Assembly (NCBI GenBank): GCA_016207865.1
Contig: JACQZD010000026.1
Coordinates: 1-6,710 of the forward strand
DNA: 6,710 nt
Direction of reading: 5' to 3'
Origin: Nitrospirota bacterium
Lineage (GTDB): Bacteria; Nitrospirota; Thermodesulfovibrionia; UBA6902; DSMQ01
Shown: positions 4,814 through 6,710 of the stretch, piece after piece
Layout of the letters: each line of letters starts with the position of its first letter
Numbering within the stretch: the first letter of the stretch is position 1
Made by a program: the position numbers and the translations under genes
The notes under the pieces: model-generated
The model's input: only the letters and a program-made list of their open reading frames with translations
Databases searched by the model: none
Told to the model about the DNA's origin: nothing

Positions 4814-6097
4814 GTGACTAAAATCTATGCCATTGGAATTGGTTATAAACCTCTTGATAAAAAGGCGCGGGAAATTATATTTAACTCTGAAATAATACTT
4901 GCATCTAAGAGACTTTTTGAAGTTTTTAAGCGCTATGAGGAGTTTAATAAGGTTAAAGATAAGGTAAAGGTAATCAACAATGTGGATGGGACATTAAGTT
5001 TTATAAAGGGCTTACTCGCATCACGCATTACGCATCATGCATCACGCCCCATTGTTCTTCTTGCCTCAGGCGACCCTATGTTCTTTGGAATCGGCAGAAG
5101 GCTTGCAGGAGAATTCGGAAGGGATAAGGTGGAAATTCTGCCGGACCTTTCAAGCATGCAATTGGCATTTTCAAGGATTAAAGAAGTGTGGAGCGATGCT
5201 TTTTTAATGAGCCTCCACGGCGGACCCGACCCTAAGAAGAGAAGGAAGCTGGAATATGGAATTGCAGACATCCCGTTTCTTCTTGCAAAACACAGTAAAG
5301 TCGCCATCCTTACCGATAAAGAAAACAACCCGTCGGTAATTGCAAAGAAGCTTACCTCATCCTTCATCCCTCAGCCTTCATCCTTAAAGATGTTTGTCTG
5401 CGAAAAACTCGGCTATCCTGATGAGAAAATCATTAAGGGCACGCCTGGGAAAATCGCAAAAATGAAATTCAGGGAGCCGAATGTAGTTGTAATTATAAAC
5501 ATGGAATCCAGAACACAGAATACAGAATACAGAATCGGGCTGAAGGAAGATGAAATTGCACATTCAAGAGGACTTATAACAAAGGATGAAATCAGAGCTA
5601 TTGCTATTCATAAACTGAGACTTCCTCAGAATGGCGTGCTCTGGGATATTGGCGCAGGTTCGGGTTCCATATCAATAGAGGCTGCAAGGCTATGCCCCTC
5701 ATTAAAAATTTTCGCAATAGAAAAAGATGGGAAGCAAGTCAGCAATATCAAAAAAAATAAAATCAGATTTAACACAGCGAATGTTTTGGCAATTAAAGGT
5801 GAGGCGCCCGCTGCGCTCAAGAAATTACCGGCTCCGGACAGGGTTTTTATTGGCGGAAGCGGAGGAAGGCTTGGCAGAATAATCAATTTTATTGCAAAAT
5901 TTCCGGTTGGAATTATTATCATAAATGCCGTTACAATAAAAACTTTGAATGAGGCCGTCAAAGGACTTGAATCAAAAGGATTTAAAACAAGGGTCTCTGA
6001 GGCTGCTGTGTCAAGGTCAAGGATTGTCGGCGGCAAGATGCACATGAGCGCATTAAATCCGATTTTTATAATCACAGGAGAGAAGAGATTGAAATGA
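4814..6097 (+). CDS. cbiET: CbiE-CbiT fusion (CobL-like), cobalt-precorrin C5 and C15 methyltransferase/decarboxylase
   Basis: The 427-residue protein joins two enzymes. Residues 1 to about 230 are CbiE, a tetrapyrrole methylase with IGIG near the N-terminus (7-10) and ASGDPMFFGIGRRL (84-97), which methylates C5. Residues from about 243 to 427 are CbiT, a class I methyltransferase with the SAM-binding loop DIGAGSGS (278-285) and FIGGSGGRLGRII, which methylates C15 and decarboxylates the C12 acetate. The same fusion is called CobL in the aerobic pathway; neighbouring cbi genes favour the cobalt-early role. Three array-encoded inserts occur at about 68-79, 181-192 and 231-242, the last at the domain junction. 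All keep frame and spare the motifs. The GTG start overlaps the cbiD remnant and has GGGGAGG 11 nt upstream. The stop overlaps the cbiL start as ATGA, suggesting translational coupling. Confidence 0.92.
   Translation: MTKIYAIGIGYKPLDKKAREIIFNSEIILASKRLFEVFKRYEEFNKVKDKVKVINNVDGTLSFIKGLLASRITHHASRPIVLLASGDPMFFGIGRRLAGEFGRDKVEILPDLSSMQLAFSRIKEVWSDAFLMSLHGGPDPKKRRKLEYGIADIPFLLAKHSKVAILTDKENNPSVIAKKLTSSFIPQPSSLKMFVCEKLGYPDEKIIKGTPGKIAKMKFREPNVVVIINMESRTQNTEYRIGLKEDEIAHSRGLITKDEIRAIAIHKLRLPQNGVLWDIGAGSGSISIEAARLCPSLKIFAIEKDGKQVSNIKKNKIRFNTANVLAIKGEAPAALKKLPAPDRVFIGGSGGRLGRIINFIAKFPVGIIIINAVTIKTLNEAVKGLESKGFKTRVSEAAVSRSRIVGGKMHMSALNPIFIITGEKRLK
5015..5049. repeat. 7-nt tandem array (CACGCAT) in the CbiE domain
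   Basis: Five units: CTCGCAT, CACGCAT, TACGCAT, CATGCAT, CACGCCC. It encodes about ASRITHHASRP directly before the conserved IVLLASGDP strand. Confidence 0.9.
5354..5388. repeat. 7-nt tandem array (CCTTCAT) in the CbiE domain
   Basis: Units ACCTCAT, CCTTCAT, CCCTCAG, CCTTCAT, CCTTAAA. It is a diverged relative of the TTCATCC arrays in cbiD and is read in the same phase (SSFIPQPSSL). Confidence 0.85.
5504..5538. repeat. 7-nt tandem array (GAATACA) at the CbiE-CbiT junction
   Basis: Units GAATCCA, GAACACA, GAATACA twice, GAATCGG. It encodes ESRTQNTEYRIG in the linker between the two methyltransferase domains. A short piece of the same unit recurs at about 6312 in cbiL. Confidence 0.9.
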
Positions 6098-6710
6098 CAG
6101 GCAGTCTGTATGTCATAGGAGTAGGACCAGGGGACCCGGAACTGCTGACACTGAAGGCAGTAAGAATACTTAAAACTGTGAATTGCATCTGTGTTCCCAA
6201 GGGCAGGGAAGAGGGCAGCAGCCTCGCATTGTCTATCGTAAAAAAGGCTTTGAATCTGGACGGCAAGGAGATTATTGAGGCGTATTTCCCGATGAGGAAA
6301 ACTAAAACACCGAATACAGAAAATCCCCCCATCCCCCCTTTGATAAAGGGGGGTGAGGGGGGATTTAAAGATTGTGAGCTTGATTACAGATGGCAGCAGA
6401 CTGTGGAAACGGTCTTAAGCAGGCTTAATAAAGGCACTGATACGGTATTTATCACTCTCGGCGACCCTGCGGTTTACAGCACTTTTTTTTATCTCTTTGA
6501 CCGCCTTCTTGAATTAAATCCCGCGCTGAATATTGAGATAATTCCGGGGGTATCTTCTATTAATGCATCTGCTGCTGCTGCAAAAATATCATTAGGTCTT
6601 GCTGATGAAAAGATTGCGATACTTCCTGCAAATTATATTGACGATTTGGCAAGGACACTGATGAATTTTGATTCTGTAGTACTTATGAAGGTGCATAAGG
6701 TTTTTAATGA
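6094..6710 (+). CDS. cbiL: CbiL, cobalt-precorrin-2 (C20)-methyltransferase, 5' part (runs off the window)
   Basis: An open frame of 205 codons continues past the window end. It begins MTGSLYVIGVGPGDPELLTLKA (1-22), the CbiL/CobI form of the tetrapyrrole methylase loop. It continues with an FPM segment, LDYRWQQ, TLGDPAVYSTF (121-131), EIIPGVSS and, near the end, FDSVVLMKV, all in family order. The enzyme adds a methyl group at C20 of the cobalt-precorrin-2 macrocycle. The ATG overlaps the stop of cbiET (ATGA). GGAG lies about 10 nt upstream. Residues from about 73 to 91 (ending NPPIPPLIKGGEGGF) are encoded by a repeat, placed between FPM and the LDYRW helix, a loop of variable length in the family. 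Only about 20-30 residues should be missing at the C-terminus. Confidence 0.92.
   Translation, partial: MTGSLYVIGVGPGDPELLTLKAVRILKTVNCICVPKGREEGSSLALSIVKKALNLDGKEIIEAYFPMRKTKTPNTENPPIPPLIKGGEGGFKDCELDYRWQQTVETVLSRLNKGTDTVFITLGDPAVYSTFFYLFDRLLELNPALNIEIIPGVSSINASAAAAKISLGLADEKIAILPANYIDDLARTLMNFDSVVLMKVHKVFN
6312..6366. repeat. C6/G6 palindrome with a short GAATACA fragment, inside cbiL
   Basis: AAATCCCCCCATCCCCCC (from 6321) and its near complement (6345-6366) form a 21/22-nt inverted repeat around GAT, with one base of length difference at the arm centre. About two degenerate 7-nt units (GAATACA, GAAAATC) precede it. It is translated in frame as PPIPPLIKGGEGGF, a peptide string I recognise as a translated form of a dispersed bacterial palindrome. 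Confidence 0.9.

Larger units (their letters stand above)
4579..4821 (+). pseudogene. cbiD: C-terminal remnant of cbiD in the +1 frame
   Basis: The frame (GTG at 4579, really open from further upstream as GAIDVENAVEFLKQL) encodes pieces that match the end of CbiD as I remember the family: a VDxxFLxxL-like segment, NTAREIFDCI, and VCSAAKKYAEGITGG...YEGEVI. Between these pieces are two array-encoded inserts (DSECWILNSKFN and NSSFILHPSS). It directly abuts the end of the 3735-4577 frame and lies +1 to it. About 40 residues of normal CbiD (the GDFVG and GKLxKLA...TH region) are absent between the two parts. Its stop overlaps the start of the next gene (GTG at 4814). An alternative reading is a separate unknown 80-residue protein, but no ribosome binding site supports this. 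Confidence 0.6.

Noticed and set aside
3729..5538. CRISPR array
   Set aside because: Units are 7 or 8 nt, contiguous with no spacers, and unit sequences differ from array to array.
5626..6075. 149-codon minus-strand frame
   Set aside because: It is antisense to the conserved CbiT domain; its hydrophobic look follows from the opposite strand's composition.

Overview
The window is one strand-coherent (+) block of cobalt uptake and anaerobic (cobalt-early) cobalamin biosynthesis genes. Gene content, moderate GC and the dense short repeats fit a metagenomic anaerobe of the Nitrospirota or Desulfobacterota type. That placement is an inference from style; no marker gene is present.

Layout: (1) 11-2081 holds an ECF-type cobalt transporter set: a CbiN-like small membrane protein, the transmembrane T component CbiQ, and the ATPase CbiO. 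cbiQ is split by an in-frame TAA. (2) 2087-3723 holds a putative ribosomal-peptide cassette: a 47-residue peptide starting with TTG behind a near-perfect ribosome binding site, a strong intrinsic terminator, a palindromic repeat, then a radical SAM/SPASM enzyme. It matches what I remember of the bioinformatically named CbpA/CbpB pair, whose product is, as far as I know, uncharacterised. (3) 3735-6710 holds corrin-ring methylation genes: cbiD (apparently broken by an internal deletion with frameshift), a fused cbiE-cbiT (CobL-like), and the 5' part of cbiL, which runs off the window.

Together the genes would import cobalt, make a modified peptide of unknown use, and methylate the corrin ring at C1 (CbiD), C5 and C15 (CbiE/CbiT) and C20 (CbiL). 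Close spacing or overlaps (TAATG, ATGA, 11-13 nt gaps) point to operon transcription, with the terminator after the peptide gene as the one clear break.

The second theme is repeats. At least nine degenerate 7-nt tandem arrays and three 8-nt arrays lie in or at the edges of genes, almost all in cbiD, cbiET and cbiL, and are translated as inserts. Two copies of a 23-nt-arm palindrome (52-126, 2286-2344) and one C6/G6 palindrome (6321-6366) are also present, two of these three inside coding sequence. cbiQ, cbiO, the peptide gene and the radical SAM gene contain none.
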